Positions 18,676 to 28,108 of a stretch of DNA of 64,000 nt are shown here, piece by piece; position 1 is the first letter of the stretch; the number at the start of each line of letters is the position of its first letter. The notes beneath the pieces are model-generated. The model saw only the letters and a program-made list of their open reading frames with translations. It was not told where the DNA came from and did no database searches. This DNA is from DATKPC01 sp035524275 (GTDB taxonomy: Bacteria > Pseudomonadota > Gammaproteobacteria > Burkholderiales > Burkholderiaceae_F). A program made the translations under genes and the position numbers. Where the stretch lies: assembly GCA_035524275.1 (NCBI GenBank), contig DATKPC010000122.1:1-64000 (forward strand), in the 5' to 3' direction.

Positions 18676-19691
18676 CGCAGGTACCGCTCGGCCTCGCGGA
18701 TCCCCTGGTCCTCCGGCAGCAAGTCGGCGCGCGGGAAGCGCATCGCGGCCAACGCCCGGATCCGCGGTGGATCTCCCGCGATCTCGGCCACCGGGAAGAC
18801 GATTTCCGATTTCAGCGCCGGACCGTCCCCGTCGTCGACGACGTTCAGCGCATTCAGGCGCAACGACCTCGTCGTCACCGCCACCGTGCGCTGCGGCAGC
18901 CGCAGCACGTCGACGAGGCACGCGAGTTCGTGTTCCAGCGCGCTTGCGGTAAGCACGCCGAGCTCGCGCTCGTTCTCGTCCAGGCGCGCTTCCATGCGTG
19001 CGGCCTCGCCGGCGTCCGCCGGTGCCGCGAGGCCCAGGCTCGTCGCCCGCGCCTGCATCAGTCGCAGGCGCGCCTTCAACACGACGACCTCGTCCTCGAG
19101 CGCGCGCTGCTCGGCCTTGGCCTCGCCAATCCGGCGCAACGCCTGCAGTCCGAACTCCTCGAAGGTCCGTCGCCCCAGCTCTCGCCGCAGGTCGGCCTCG
19201 GTCGCGCCAACGGCATCCACCGCGTGCTCGGAGAAGCTGACGATGGTCTGCGGGACGTCGGATCGCACCGCATCGCCGCGCATTTCGACGCCGAGTACCT
19301 TGCGCTCCTCGAAAGCCATCGCGAGCACGCCGAAAGCCTCGCCCTGCCAGGGCTCCTGCTCGAAGAACGCACGCACCTCGCGCGAGCGGCTGAACGTCCG
19401 CGCGACGTCCTCGTGCGTCGCGAAGAACGCATGGACGTAGGGATCGTTGACCCAGTTGGCGGCCGTCGCGTCCCGTGGCGGCGGAAGCAGGTCGAGCATC
19501 GAACGAAGATAGACGATCGCCGTCTCGACGGCCGGCGCGAGGCGCTCGCGATAGTCGCGGACGAGCGCGACCCTGGGGCTGGCGATCTTGACGACGAGGT
19601 CGGTGGCCGCATGGACCAGCGCCGGCGAGACGTGCGGCGAGTCGAGCTGGTCACCCGCGTCCTTATGACGCCAGAAATCGAGGATTCCCAT
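18672..19691 (-). CDS. Hypothetical coiled-coil protein
   Basis: Unrecognised 339-residue cytoplasmic protein starting MGILDFWRHKDAG. The central region (about residues 190-260) has the regular charged heptads of a coiled coil (EAKAEQRALEDEVVVLKARL, then EARLDENERELG). The N-terminal third contains YLRSMLDLLPPP and NDPYVHAFFATHEDVARTF. There is no signal peptide or membrane span. It stands alone between a convergent gene and the acyl-CoA ligase gene upstream, with 89 bases to the latter's stop. No function can be given. Confidence 0.6.
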   Translation of the reverse strand: MGILDFWRHKDAGDQLDSPHVSPALVHAATDLVVKIASPRVALVRDYRERLAPAVETAIVYLRSMLDLLPPPRDATAANWVNDPYVHAFFATHEDVARTFSRSREVRAFFEQEPWQGEAFGVLAMAFEERKVLGVEMRGDAVRSDVPQTIVSFSEHAVDAVGATEADLRRELGRRTFEEFGLQALRRIGEAKAEQRALEDEVVVLKARLRLMQARATSLGLAAPADAGEAARMEARLDENERELGVLTASALEHELACLVDVLRLPQRTVAVTTRSLRLNALNVVDDGDGPALKSEIVFPVAEIAGDPPRIRALAAMRFPRADLLPEDQGIREAERYLR

Positions 19692-19780
19692 GACAATACC
19701 CGGCGCCGACGAGCCGTCGAGGCATCGAATGTACGTCGAATCGCGCGGCGTCGCCGGCGCTCGAGTCGCCCGTGCCGCGA

Positions 19781-21655
19781 TCAGGCCAGCGCCGGCCCGC
19801 GAGGCAGCGTGATGACTTGACGGTCCGGGACGTCGGCATGGAGCCATTCGACCAGGTCGGCACGTCGCGTCCGGACGATCCGCTGGTTGATGTAGCCCTT
19901 GTCGGTAATCTCGCCCGCCTCGACGGACGGCGGCTCTTCCATCAGCACGACGCGCGCCGGGTACGTCGAGGATCCGCCGCCCTGCGCCATCGCCGACATG
20001 CCCTCGCGGACGCGCCGCACGACGGCCGGGTTCGTCAGGACCGCCTCGACCGGCGCGTCGGGCGGCAGCCCGGGACAGAGGCGGCGGCACTCGGCGACGT
20101 TCGGGAACACCAGGAATCCGATCTCGTCGCGGTCGTGGCCGGTCACGACGATGTCCTGTGCGACCGGGGACAGCGCGTCGATGCCGCGCACGCGCACGGA
20201 TCCGACATGAACCCAGGTTCCGGTGAGCAGCTTGAAGTCCTCGGCGACCCGACCGTCGAAGAGCAGACCGAGTTCCGGTCGCCGCGGGTCGACGTATTCC
20301 ACGGCATCGCCGATGAGATAGAAGCCCTCCTCGTCGAACGCCGCCTTCGACAGGTCCGGCTGCTTCCAGTAGCCGGGGAAGACGTTCGGCCCCTTGACAC
20401 GGACCTCCAACTTGTCGGCGACCGGCAGCAGCTTCAGTTCGACGCCCGGGACCGGGACGCCGATGACGCCGGAGCGCACCGCCTGCATGTGGCAATCGGT
20501 GGCGAGCGGCGAGGTCTCGGTCGCCCCCCACGACGACACCATCGTCACGGGTTCGCCGACCGCCAGGCGCGCGAGCCGCTCCAGGTCGTCCCAGAGGTGC
20601 TGCGGCAGCGCGGCGCCGGCGTAGAAGATCATCTGCAGGCGCCGGAAGAAGCTCGCACGCAACTCCTCGTCGTCGCGCAGCAGCGGCACCAGCATGTCGT
20701 AGGCGCGCGGCACGCTGAAGTAGAGCGTCGGCGAGATCTCCTTGAGATTGCGCACGGTGCGCGCGAGCAGCGCCGCGACCGGCTTGCCGTCGTCGATATG
20801 CAGCGCGCCGCCCCAGCGCAGCACCAGGTTGAAGTTGTGATTGCCGCCGAACGTGTGGCTCCACGGGAGCCAGTCGACGACGACCGGCGGCGAATCCTGC
20901 AGGAACGGCCAGATCGCGCCCTTTGCGGCCTGGTTCGAGCACATCATCCGGTGGGTGTTGATGACCGCCTTCGGCGCGCCGATCGAGCCGGATGTGAACA
21001 GGAACTTCGCGATCGTCTCCGGGCCGACCGCATCGAACGCCTCCCGCACCGACGCGACGTCGGCAGGTGTCGACTCGATCGCCGCGTACCGAATCGCGTC
21101 AACGCCCTCGGCGCTGCGGCTCCCGGCCACGACGACGCCGTCGTGCAGCGGCGCGATCGCGGCCAGCGCGGGCCCGTACCGCTCCGCGTCATCCGCGTAG
21201 ACGACGCCGGGACGCAGCAGTTCGATGTTCGCCTTCAGCTTCGCGTGGTCCCTGGATTGCAGCGACGTGCCCGGCGAAATGGCGCAGGACGGCACGCCGA
21301 TGTGCATCGCGGCCAGCATCAGCAGCGCGTGCTCGATCCCGTTGTCAGACAGGATCACGAGCGGCCTTTCGGGCGACAGTCCGCGCGCCAGCAGCCACGT
21401 CGCGAGGCGGTAGACGCGCTCGTGCGCGGCCCCGTACGAGATGCGGACCCACTCGCCGCGGGCGTCCCGTTCGGCGAGGAAGAGGCGCGCCGGATCGCGC
21501 GCCGCCCAGTCCTCGAGCCATTCGCCGGCACAGCGCGCGTACGGTTGCGGCAGCGGGATTGCGGACCGCAGGCGGACCGAGCCGTCCGGCCTTTCCTCGC
21601 GGAGCACCTCCGGGTCGCGGAACAGTCGGGCCGGGGAGCGGGCGGTCGTGGTCAT
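19781..21655 (-). CDS. Feruloyl-CoA synthetase-like AMP-forming acyl-CoA ligase
   Basis: A 624-residue ANL-superfamily enzyme that activates a carboxylic acid to its CoA thioester through an acyl-adenylate. The AMP-binding loop FTSGSIGAPKAV (about residue 220), the GATET motif and the C-terminal lid GEITDKGYINQR, typical of feruloyl-CoA synthetases, are visible. It is divergent from an SDR dehydrogenase, a thioesterase and a TRAP permease, so it probably serves uptake and CoA-dependent breakdown of an aromatic or related acid. The characteristic partner enoyl-CoA hydratase/aldolase is not here, so ferulate as substrate is uncertain. Confidence 0.8.
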   Translation of the reverse strand: MTTTARSPARLFRDPEVLREERPDGSVRLRSAIPLPQPYARCAGEWLEDWAARDPARLFLAERDARGEWVRISYGAAHERVYRLATWLLARGLSPERPLVILSDNGIEHALLMLAAMHIGVPSCAISPGTSLQSRDHAKLKANIELLRPGVVYADDAERYGPALAAIAPLHDGVVVAGSRSAEGVDAIRYAAIESTPADVASVREAFDAVGPETIAKFLFTSGSIGAPKAVINTHRMMCSNQAAKGAIWPFLQDSPPVVVDWLPWSHTFGGNHNFNLVLRWGGALHIDDGKPVAALLARTVRNLKEISPTLYFSVPRAYDMLVPLLRDDEELRASFFRRLQMIFYAGAALPQHLWDDLERLARLAVGEPVTMVSSWGATETSPLATDCHMQAVRSGVIGVPVPGVELKLLPVADKLEVRVKGPNVFPGYWKQPDLSKAAFDEEGFYLIGDAVEYVDPRRPELGLLFDGRVAEDFKLLTGTWVHVGSVRVRGIDALSPVAQDIVVTGHDRDEIGFLVFPNVAECRRLCPGLPPDAPVEAVLTNPAVVRRVREGMSAMAQGGGSSTYPARVVLMEEPPSVEAGEITDKGYINQRIVRTRRADLVEWLHADVPDRQVITLPRGPALA

Positions 21656-21898
21656 CGAACGTCGAGCCGGGACGGGATTGAGGCAACATTATGCATCAAC
21701 GCCCCGCGTGCCGGCGACACACACCGGAAAACAAGCATTTTATTTCGTTAACCTTATGCTGGCCTCCGTTCGCCTTGGGTCCGGACTGCGGCAGCGGGCT
21801 GCGGCGGCGACGGACGGCGAAATCGCGAGCGATCCGGATAATCGCGGCGATCGGCGCGGTGTGGCGCGCGCACCCAGGATGAATCAACGGGAGGATCG

Positions 21899-22723
21899 AT
21901 GGGGAAGCTGGCAGGAAAGGTTGCGCTCGTGAGCGGCTCCGGACGCGGCATCGGGCGGGCCACCGCGATGCTGCTGGCGCGCGAAGGGGCACGCGTCGTC
22001 GTCAACGACCTCGACGATGCCGTCGCGCGGCAGGCCGTCGCCGACATCGCCGCCGCCGGAGGCACGGCGGTCGATTGCGTCGGCAGCGTGACGGACGACG
22101 GCTTCGCCGATCGCTTCATCGCCACCGCGATCGACGCGTTCGGCGGCGTCGACGTCATCGTCAACAACGCCGGCTACACCTGGGACGGCGTCATCCACAA
22201 GATGACGGACGAGCAGTTCGACGCGATGATCGACGTGCACCTGAAGGCGCCATTCCGGATCCTGCGCGCCGCTTCGGCGTTCCTGCGCGAAGCCTCGAAG
22301 CGCGAAGCGGCCGAAGGTCGCGAGGTGTTCCGGAAGGTCGTCAACATCTCGTCGACGACCGGCGTCTACGGCAACGCGGGCCAGGTGAACTACGCGGCCG
22401 GGAAGGCGGGGATCGTGGGCATCACGAAGTCGCTGGCGCGCGAGTGGGGCCGCTACAAGGTCAACGTCAACAGCGTCGCGTTCGGCTACGTGATGACGCG
22501 CATGACGCAGGCCGTCGAGAAGGGCGCGGCCGCGAGCGTCTCCATCGGCGACCGCGAAGTTCCCGCCGGCATCCCGGCAGCCCAGGTCCGGATGCTCGAA
22601 GCCGGCATTCCGCTCGGGCGCGGTGCCACGCCGGATGAAGCGGCCGGCGCCATCGCGCTGCTGTGCTACCCGGAATCGAACTACGTCACGGGCCACGTCC
22701 TGATGGCGACCGGCGGCCTCTGA
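21899..22723 (+). CDS. SDR family NAD(P)-dependent oxidoreductase
   Basis: A 274-residue short-chain dehydrogenase/reductase. The Rossmann motif SGSGRGIGRA (residues 12-21), the structural NNAG, the catalytic Ser pair in NISSTTG and the YAAGK catalytic Tyr/Lys are all present, close to FabG-type 3-oxoacyl reductases. An insertion around MTQAVEKGAAASVSIGDREV extends the substrate lid. GGGAGG lies 6 bases before the ATG. It heads a rightward unit with a thioesterase and a TRAP permease and may oxidise or reduce a beta-hydroxyacyl/ketoacyl-CoA from the neighbouring ligase. Exact substrate unknown. Confidence 0.88.
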   Translation: MGKLAGKVALVSGSGRGIGRATAMLLAREGARVVVNDLDDAVARQAVADIAAAGGTAVDCVGSVTDDGFADRFIATAIDAFGGVDVIVNNAGYTWDGVIHKMTDEQFDAMIDVHLKAPFRILRAASAFLREASKREAAEGREVFRKVVNISSTTGVYGNAGQVNYAAGKAGIVGITKSLAREWGRYKVNVNSVAFGYVMTRMTQAVEKGAAASVSIGDREVPAGIPAAQVRMLEAGIPLGRGATPDEAAGAIALLCYPESNYVTGHVLMATGGL

Positions 22724-22766
22724 GGCGGCCGCCCGCGGTCGCGCAACGCCAACCGAAGGATCACCG

Positions 22767-23324
22767 ATGAAGCGCCAAGGCCATGCCGTTCCGGATGACG
22801 TCGCCGCGACGATCGCGCGCTGGGAGGACGACGAGGCGCGCGTGCGGCAGCGGCTGGCCCCGCCGGGCCTCGTCGGGCACGACGAGCTGGTGGCGCGGAC
22901 CGGGCTGCAGATGTTCGAGTCGATCGGCAACGGCGAACTGCCCTCGGTGCCGATCGGCGCGTCGCTCGACTTCATTCCGATCGAGTTCGGGCCGGGCCGG
23001 ATGGTGTTCCAGGGCCGACCCAGCGAGCGTTTCGCCAATCCGATGGGCACGATCCACGGCGGCTGGATCGCGACGCTGCTCGACTCCGCGGTCGCCTGCG
23101 CGGTGCACACGACGCTCGCCGCGGGCAAGGCGTACACGACGGCCGAGCTGAAGGTGAGCTATGTCCGCGCGCTGTCGCCCAAGGTCCCGCTGGTGCGCGC
23201 GGAAGGCACCGTGATCAGTTCCGGCCGCCAGCTCGGGTTCGCCGAGGGCCGCCTCTACGGCCCGGACGGCACGCTTTACGCGCACGCGACGACGACCTGC
23301 GTCGTGCTGGCGCCGCGCGGATAG
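22767..23324 (+). CDS. PaaI-type hotdog thioesterase
   Basis: A 185-residue acyl-CoA thioesterase of the hotdog fold. The family core NPMGTIHGGWIATLLDSAVACAVHTTL (about residues 92-118, quoted only by its ends NPMGTIHGG and AVHTTL) contains the His-Gly-Gly of the active site, followed by TTAELKVSYVRAL. The start ATG has GAAGGA behind it. It lies 43 bases after the SDR gene and 3 bases before the TRAP gene, so the three are one operon. Probably releases CoA from a dead-end or product thioester of the pathway; the substrate is inferred only. Confidence 0.85.
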   Translation: MKRQGHAVPDDVAATIARWEDDEARVRQRLAPPGLVGHDELVARTGLQMFESIGNGELPSVPIGASLDFIPIEFGPGRMVFQGRPSERFANPMGTIHGGWIATLLDSAVACAVHTTLAAGKAYTTAELKVSYVRALSPKVPLVRAEGTVISSGRQLGFAEGRLYGPDGTLYAHATTTCVVLAPRG

Positions 23325-23327
23325 GCC

Positions 23328-25181
23328 GTGGTCGCCGTGGCCGGCGCGCAGCGCTGGGCAAGCGCCATCGATCGTGCGCTGGGCGGGACGATCGAGGTCG
23401 TCGCCGCGCTGCTGATCGCCGCCGAGATGGCGATCCTGTTCGCCGGCGTCGTCTTCCGCTATGTCCTGAAGTCGCCGCTCGTCTGGAGCGACGAGGCCGC
23501 GTCGATCCTGTTCCTGTGGCTCGCCAGCCTCGGCGCCGCCGTCGCCTTCCGGCGCGGCGACCACATGCGGATGACGGCGCTGCTCGCCGGTGCGACGCCC
23601 TCGCGTCGCGCGTTCCTCGACGCCGTGGCCATCGCCGCGGCGCTCGCCTTCCTGCTGCTCGCCCTTGGGCCGGCGTTCGACTACGCGCGGGACGAGGCCA
23701 GCGTCACGACGCCGGCGCTCGAGATCTCTTCGGCGTGGCGCGCCGCCGCGCTGCCGGTGGGGCTCGCGCTGATGGCCCTGATGTCCCTGCTGCGGCTCTT
23801 CAAGCAGGCGGGCTGGCGCGCGGCGCTCGGCGCCGCGGCGATCGTCGCGGCCGCGTGCGTCGCGTTGACGCTGCTCGGACCGGCGTTCCGTCACCTCGGG
23901 AACCTCAACCTGCTCGTCTTCTTCGTCGGCGTCACGGCGGCGACGGTACTGCTCGGCGTGCCCATCGCCGTCGCGTTCGGGCTCGCGACGTTCGGATTCC
24001 TCGCATTGACGACGCGGCTTCCGGTCAGCGTCATCGTCGGACGCATGGACGAAGGCATGTCGCACCTGATCCTGCTGTCGGTGCCGCTGTTCGTTTTCCT
24101 CGGACTGCTGATCGAGATGACGGGCATGGCGCGCGCGATGGTGGCCTTCCTCGCCAGCCTTCTGGGTCACGTCCGCGGCGGCCTCTCGTACGTGCTGGTC
24201 GGCGCGATGTTCCTCGTCTCCGGGATCTCCGGCTCCAAGGTCGCGGACATGGCCGCGGTCGCGCCGGTTCTCTTTCCGGAGATGCGCGAGCGCGGCGCCC
24301 GGCCCGGCGACCTCGTCGCGCTGCTCGCCGCGAGCGGCGCGCAGACCGAGACGATCCCGCCGAGCCTCGTGCTGATCACGATCGGCTCGGTGACCGGCGT
24401 CTCGATCGCCGCGCTGTTCGCCGGCGGCCTGCTGCCGGGTATCGTGATGGCGATCGCGCTGTGCACGCTGATCCGCTTGCGCAACCGCGGCGAGGACCTT
24501 TCGCGTGCACGGCGGGCAACGGCGCCGGAGGTGTTCCGCGCGCTCCTCGCGGCGCTGCCGGCCATCGCGCTGCCGTTCCTGATCCGCGCGGCGGTCGTCG
24601 AGGGCGTGGCGACCGCCACCGAAGTCTCGACGCTCGGCATCGCCTATTCGGCGCTCGCGGGCGTGCTCGTCTATCGCCGGATGCCATGGCGCCGGCTGCG
24701 CCCGGCGCTGGTCGATACGGCGGCGCTGTCCGGCGCGATCCTCTTCATCATCGGCACCGCGACCGCGATGGCCTGGTCGCTCACGCAGTCCGGCTTTTCC
24801 GGGCGGCTCGCCGCCGCGATGGCCGCGCTGCCGGGCGGCGCGGCGATGTTCCTCGTCGTGTCGGTCGCGGCCTTCGTCGTCCTCGGCAGCGTACTGGAAG
24901 GCATACCGGCGATCGTCCTGTTCGGCCCGCTGCTCTTTCCGATCGCGCGCCAGGTCGGCGTCCACGAGGTTCACTATGCGATGGTCGTCGTGTTGTCGAT
25001 GGGCATCGGCCTGTTCGCGCCGCCGTTCGGCGTCGGCTACTACGCAGCGTGCGCGATTGGCCGCGTCGACCCGAAGGACGGGATGCGCCCGATCGTCGGC
25101 TACGTCATGGCGCTGTTCGTCGGCCTCGCGATCGTCGCCGCGGTGCCATGGATTTCGACCGGTTTCATCGCGAATCGATGA
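23328..25181 (+). CDS. Fused TRAP transporter permease (DctQ-DctM)
   Basis: A 617-residue inner-membrane protein joining the small four-helix DctQ subunit (about residues 1-165, with YVLKSPLVWSDEAASILFLW) to the twelve-helix DctM subunit (from about 190, with FLGLLIEMTGMARAMVAFL and SGSKVADMAAVAPVLFPEM). TRAP systems use the sodium gradient to import organic acids caught by a periplasmic DctP protein. No DctP gene is in the neighbourhood, so the binding protein must be encoded elsewhere. The GTG start lies 3 bases after the thioesterase stop, indicating coupled translation. Substrate is probably the acid activated by the divergent CoA ligase. Confidence 0.88.
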   Translation: MVAVAGAQRWASAIDRALGGTIEVVAALLIAAEMAILFAGVVFRYVLKSPLVWSDEAASILFLWLASLGAAVAFRRGDHMRMTALLAGATPSRRAFLDAVAIAAALAFLLLALGPAFDYARDEASVTTPALEISSAWRAAALPVGLALMALMSLLRLFKQAGWRAALGAAAIVAAACVALTLLGPAFRHLGNLNLLVFFVGVTAATVLLGVPIAVAFGLATFGFLALTTRLPVSVIVGRMDEGMSHLILLSVPLFVFLGLLIEMTGMARAMVAFLASLLGHVRGGLSYVLVGAMFLVSGISGSKVADMAAVAPVLFPEMRERGARPGDLVALLAASGAQTETIPPSLVLITIGSVTGVSIAALFAGGLLPGIVMAIALCTLIRLRNRGEDLSRARRATAPEVFRALLAALPAIALPFLIRAAVVEGVATATEVSTLGIAYSALAGVLVYRRMPWRRLRPALVDTAALSGAILFIIGTATAMAWSLTQSGFSGRLAAAMAALPGGAAMFLVVSVAAFVVLGSVLEGIPAIVLFGPLLFPIARQVGVHEVHYAMVVVLSMGIGLFAPPFGVGYYAACAIGRVDPKDGMRPIVGYVMALFVGLAIVAAVPWISTGFIANR

Positions 25182-25200
25182 ACCCCCAGCACGGATCCGC

Positions 25201-25218
25201 AGCCGGCCGGGGCCGGCT
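25201..25218 (+). terminator. Hairpin after the TRAP permease gene
   Basis: Perfect 8-bp arms AGCCGGCC and GGCCGGCT with 2 bases between them start 19 bases after the TRAP stop. There is no U-run. Likely the transcript end of the SDR-thioesterase-TRAP operon. Confidence 0.45.
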
Positions 25219-25376
25219 CGAATCCGGGCCTCCATGGCGGTCCTCCATGGCCGTCAAATGCCGAGCTATTCCGCGGATCGCCGGCGGCCCGTGCCAGGGA
25301 CAATCCTCGTGCGCCGGCCCTGCGGCTCGTGCCCGTGCACGGCTCCTTTCACAAGGTCTTGCGATCCCCAACGCCC

Positions 25377-27029
25377 ATGCCGAATCACGTCAACGGTCAA
25401 TCGGCCACGACGACGGGCCCGTTACGCCGTGCATTCCTCGCGCCCGCGTCGCTGGCGCGGGGCGCCTTCCTGAAGCTGCCGCTGACCCTGAAGATCGGCC
25501 TGGCACCGATTCTCGCCTCCACGCTGCTGGTCGTCGTGTCGCTGATCGCCTGGCTCGCCAATGCCGGGCTTTCGCGCGAACTTCACAACGTCGGCGGCGT
25601 CGGGATGACACGCCTCGAACAGGCCCACGACCTCCATACCGCGCTGCAGGGCGTCCAGCTGGGCGCAACGCAGTTCGTCGGCCTGGTCGCGCAGCACAGC
25701 GAGCCGGCCGCGATCGCGGCCGCCAGCGCCCGCATCCGGAAGCAGGTCGAGGATTTCGACAAGCTTCTTGCCGAGGCGAAGGCGGACGGCGCGGGTGGCG
25801 CAACGGCCGATTCGGACCGCGCCGATGCGCTCCAGGCCATCGACGATGCGGTCGGCGAATATCGCGCGTCGATGGGCAAGCTCCTTGCCGTCGGGCCGGA
25901 CAATGTGCTGGCCGCATCCAACGCGCTGGTGATGCTCAACGATGCGTATCGCCGGGCGTCGGACAAGCTCGCAGCGCTCGTGGATCTCCAATCGTCCGCT
26001 TCGCGCGAATCCCTCTCGCACGGCGACGAGCTGGCGGGCCGCAATGCGAAGGTCTTGGCGGCCGGCGTCGCCGCGTCGCTCATCCTTTCCCTCGCCGTCA
26101 CCTGGGCCTGCGTGCGACAGCTGACGTCGGTGCTCGCCGAGGGCGGCGCCATCGCGGCGGCGCTCGCGCGCGGTGACCTGACCCGTCGCGCGACGACGCA
26201 GGTGGACGATGTCGCCGGTCGAACCATCGAAGCGCTCTCGGGCGTATCGGCCCACCTGGGCCGGCTCGTCGGCGAGGTCCGCGACGCGGCGCGCCAAGTG
26301 GACGTCGCGACGTCGGAGATCGCCAGCGGCATCGTCGACCTGTCGCATCGCACCGAGGAGACCTCGGCGACGCTCCAGGGCACGACGAGCTCGACGAGTG
26401 CGCTGTTCGCGGCGATCCATGTGTGCGCCGAGACCGCGACCAAGGCCAACGAGATATCGGCGGCGGCGGCCGAGGACGCGCGGCGCGGCGGCGAATCGAT
26501 GCGGCACCTGACGCTGGCCGTCGCCGACATCGTCGGCAAGTCGAAGCAGATCGGCGAGATCACCGGGGTCATCGACGCGATCTCGTTCCAGACCAACATC
26601 CTCGCGCTCAACGCGGCCATCGAAGCGGCGCGCGCAGGCGAAGTCGGACGCGGGTTTTCCGTCGTGGCCAGCGAAGTGCGGACTCTCGCGCAACGCAGCG
26701 CCTCGGCGGCCAAGGACATTCGCCGGCTGATCGACGATTCGCGCGCTGCCGTCGATGACGGCATCGCGCGCGCAAGGACCGCCGAAGCCACCATCGAACG
26801 TGTCGTGGAGTCGATCTCGCGCGGCTCGGAGGAAGTCCGGGAAGTCGCCGCGGCGTTGTCGGCGGAGTCGCGCAACGCGCACCAGCTTTCCGGCGCGCTG
26901 CGCTCGATGGAAGAGACGACGCAGCACAACGCGGCCATGATCGAGGAGGCTTCGGCCGCGACGCAGTCGCTCAAGAAGCAGGCGGCGAGGCTGGTCGAGT
27001 CGCTGGGCGAGTTTCGCATCGCCGGTTGA
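25377..27029 (+). CDS. Methyl-accepting chemotaxis protein
   Basis: About 550 residues. TM1 (IGLAPILASTLLVVVSLIAWLA) and TM2 (VLAAGVAASLILSLAVTWA) flank a periplasmic four-helix ligand domain of about 170 residues. HAMP (GGAIAAALARGDLTRRAT) and the signalling coiled coil with the conserved tip FQTNILALNAAIEAARAGEVGRG (given as motif) follow. The start at ATG (MPNHVNG) lacks a good ribosome binding site; GTG at 25329 is an alternative. It is convergent with the sugar ABC operon. Because bacterial chemoreceptors often read sugar-bound periplasmic proteins, a link to YtfQ is possible but unproven. Confidence 0.9.
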   Translation: MPNHVNGQSATTTGPLRRAFLAPASLARGAFLKLPLTLKIGLAPILASTLLVVVSLIAWLANAGLSRELHNVGGVGMTRLEQAHDLHTALQGVQLGATQFVGLVAQHSEPAAIAAASARIRKQVEDFDKLLAEAKADGAGGATADSDRADALQAIDDAVGEYRASMGKLLAVGPDNVLAASNALVMLNDAYRRASDKLAALVDLQSSASRESLSHGDELAGRNAKVLAAGVAASLILSLAVTWACVRQLTSVLAEGGAIAAALARGDLTRRATTQVDDVAGRTIEALSGVSAHLGRLVGEVRDAARQVDVATSEIASGIVDLSHRTEETSATLQGTTSSTSALFAAIHVCAETATKANEISAAAAEDARRGGESMRHLTLAVADIVGKSKQIGEITGVIDAISFQTNILALNAAIEAARAGEVGRGFSVVASEVRTLAQRSASAAKDIRRLIDDSRAAVDDGIARARTAEATIERVVESISRGSEEVREVAAALSAESRNAHQLSGALRSMEETTQHNAAMIEEASAATQSLKKQAARLVESLGEFRIAG

Positions 27030-27055
27030 TGCCCGTCGGAAAACCGGTGTGGGCC

Positions 27056-28108
27056 CTAGCCGCGCCGGCCTTCGAAGACGCGCTGCAGCAGGCAGAAGAC
27101 GAACAGCAGCCCGCCGATCACGATCCGCGTCCACCAGGAGCTGAGGCTGCCGTCGAACATGATCAGCGTCTGGATGATGCCGAGGATCAGCACGCCGAAC
27201 AGCGTCCCGAAGACGTAGCCGACGCCGCCGGACAATAGCGTGCCGCCGATCACGACCGCCGCGATCGCGTCGAGTTCCATGCCGATGGCGTGCAGTCCGT
27301 ATCCCGACAGCATGTAGAACGTGAAGACGACGCCGCCAAGGGCCGAGCAGAAGCCGCTGAGCATGTAGACCAGCACCGTCGTGCGGGCCACCGGGAGGCC
27401 CATCAGGACGGCGGAATACTCGTTGCCGCCGATCGCGTATACGGTACGCCCGAACTGCGTCCAGTGCGCCAGGTAGACGCCGACGGCGACGACCGCAAGC
27501 GCGAGGATCGCGCCGACCGTGATGGACGCTTGACCCCACAACGCGAACCGCGCCTGCGACACGGCGGTGTAGAAAGGGCTCGTGATGCTGATCGAGTCGA
27601 TGCTGATCAGGTAGCACAGGCCGCGCGCCATGAACATCCCTGCCAACGTCACGATGAACGGCTGCAGGCGGAAGCGCTCGATCAGGAAGCCCATCGCGGC
27701 GCCGAATGCCGCGCCCATCGCGAGCACCAGCGGGATCACCGTTGCCGCGCCCCACTGGTGGTGCTCGACCAGCGACGCCGAAACCATCGTCGTCAGCGCG
27801 ACGACCGAGCCGACCGAGAGGTCGATTCCGCCCGACAGGATCACGAACGTCATGCCGACGGCGACGATGCAAAGAAACGCGTTGTCGATGAGCAGGTTGA
27901 AGAAGACCTGGGCCGAGAAGAAGCCGGTGTAGAACGCCGAGCCGAAGCCCCCCATCAGCGCGAACAGCGAGACCGTCACCGTGACCGGAACGTATTTCGG
28001 ATCGATGCCGCGCCATCGCGCCTTGACGCCGCTCGGCGCCTGCGCCGCGGCGGCCGTGCGGCCGGACGCCGCCGGCTCGGTCGTCGATGCGCCGAGACCT
28101 GCGCTCAC
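27056..28108 (-). CDS. yjfF: Sugar ABC transporter permease, YjfF type
   Basis: A 350-residue inner-membrane permease of the ribose/galactofuranose class (BPD_transp_2). It carries the family block GMTFVILSGGIDLSVGSVVALT and GYGLHAIGMELDAIAAVVIGGTLLSGG. The GTG start has GGAGGG 5 bases upstream and overlaps the YtfT stop as GTGA, so the pair is translationally coupled and forms the permease heterodimer. Last gene of the ytfQ-ytfR-ytfT-yjfF operon. In E. coli this system imports galactofuranose; next to araBDA it more likely carries L-arabinose, perhaps in furanose form. That substrate is inferred. Confidence 0.9.
   Translation of the reverse strand: MSAGLGASTTEPAASGRTAAAAQAPSGVKARWRGIDPKYVPVTVTVSLFALMGGFGSAFYTGFFSAQVFFNLLIDNAFLCIVAVGMTFVILSGGIDLSVGSVVALTTMVSASLVEHHQWGAATVIPLVLAMGAAFGAAMGFLIERFRLQPFIVTLAGMFMARGLCYLISIDSISITSPFYTAVSQARFALWGQASITVGAILALAVVAVGVYLAHWTQFGRTVYAIGGNEYSAVLMGLPVARTTVLVYMLSGFCSALGGVVFTFYMLSGYGLHAIGMELDAIAAVVIGGTLLSGGVGYVFGTLFGVLILGIIQTLIMFDGSLSSWWTRIVIGGLLFVFCLLQRVFEGRRG

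Noticed and set aside
22761..25235. Long minus-strand open frame opposite the thioesterase and TRAP permease genes
   Set aside because: Extremely rich in Arg, Asp, Glu, Gln and His, typical of the complement of membrane-protein codons; no recognisable family.
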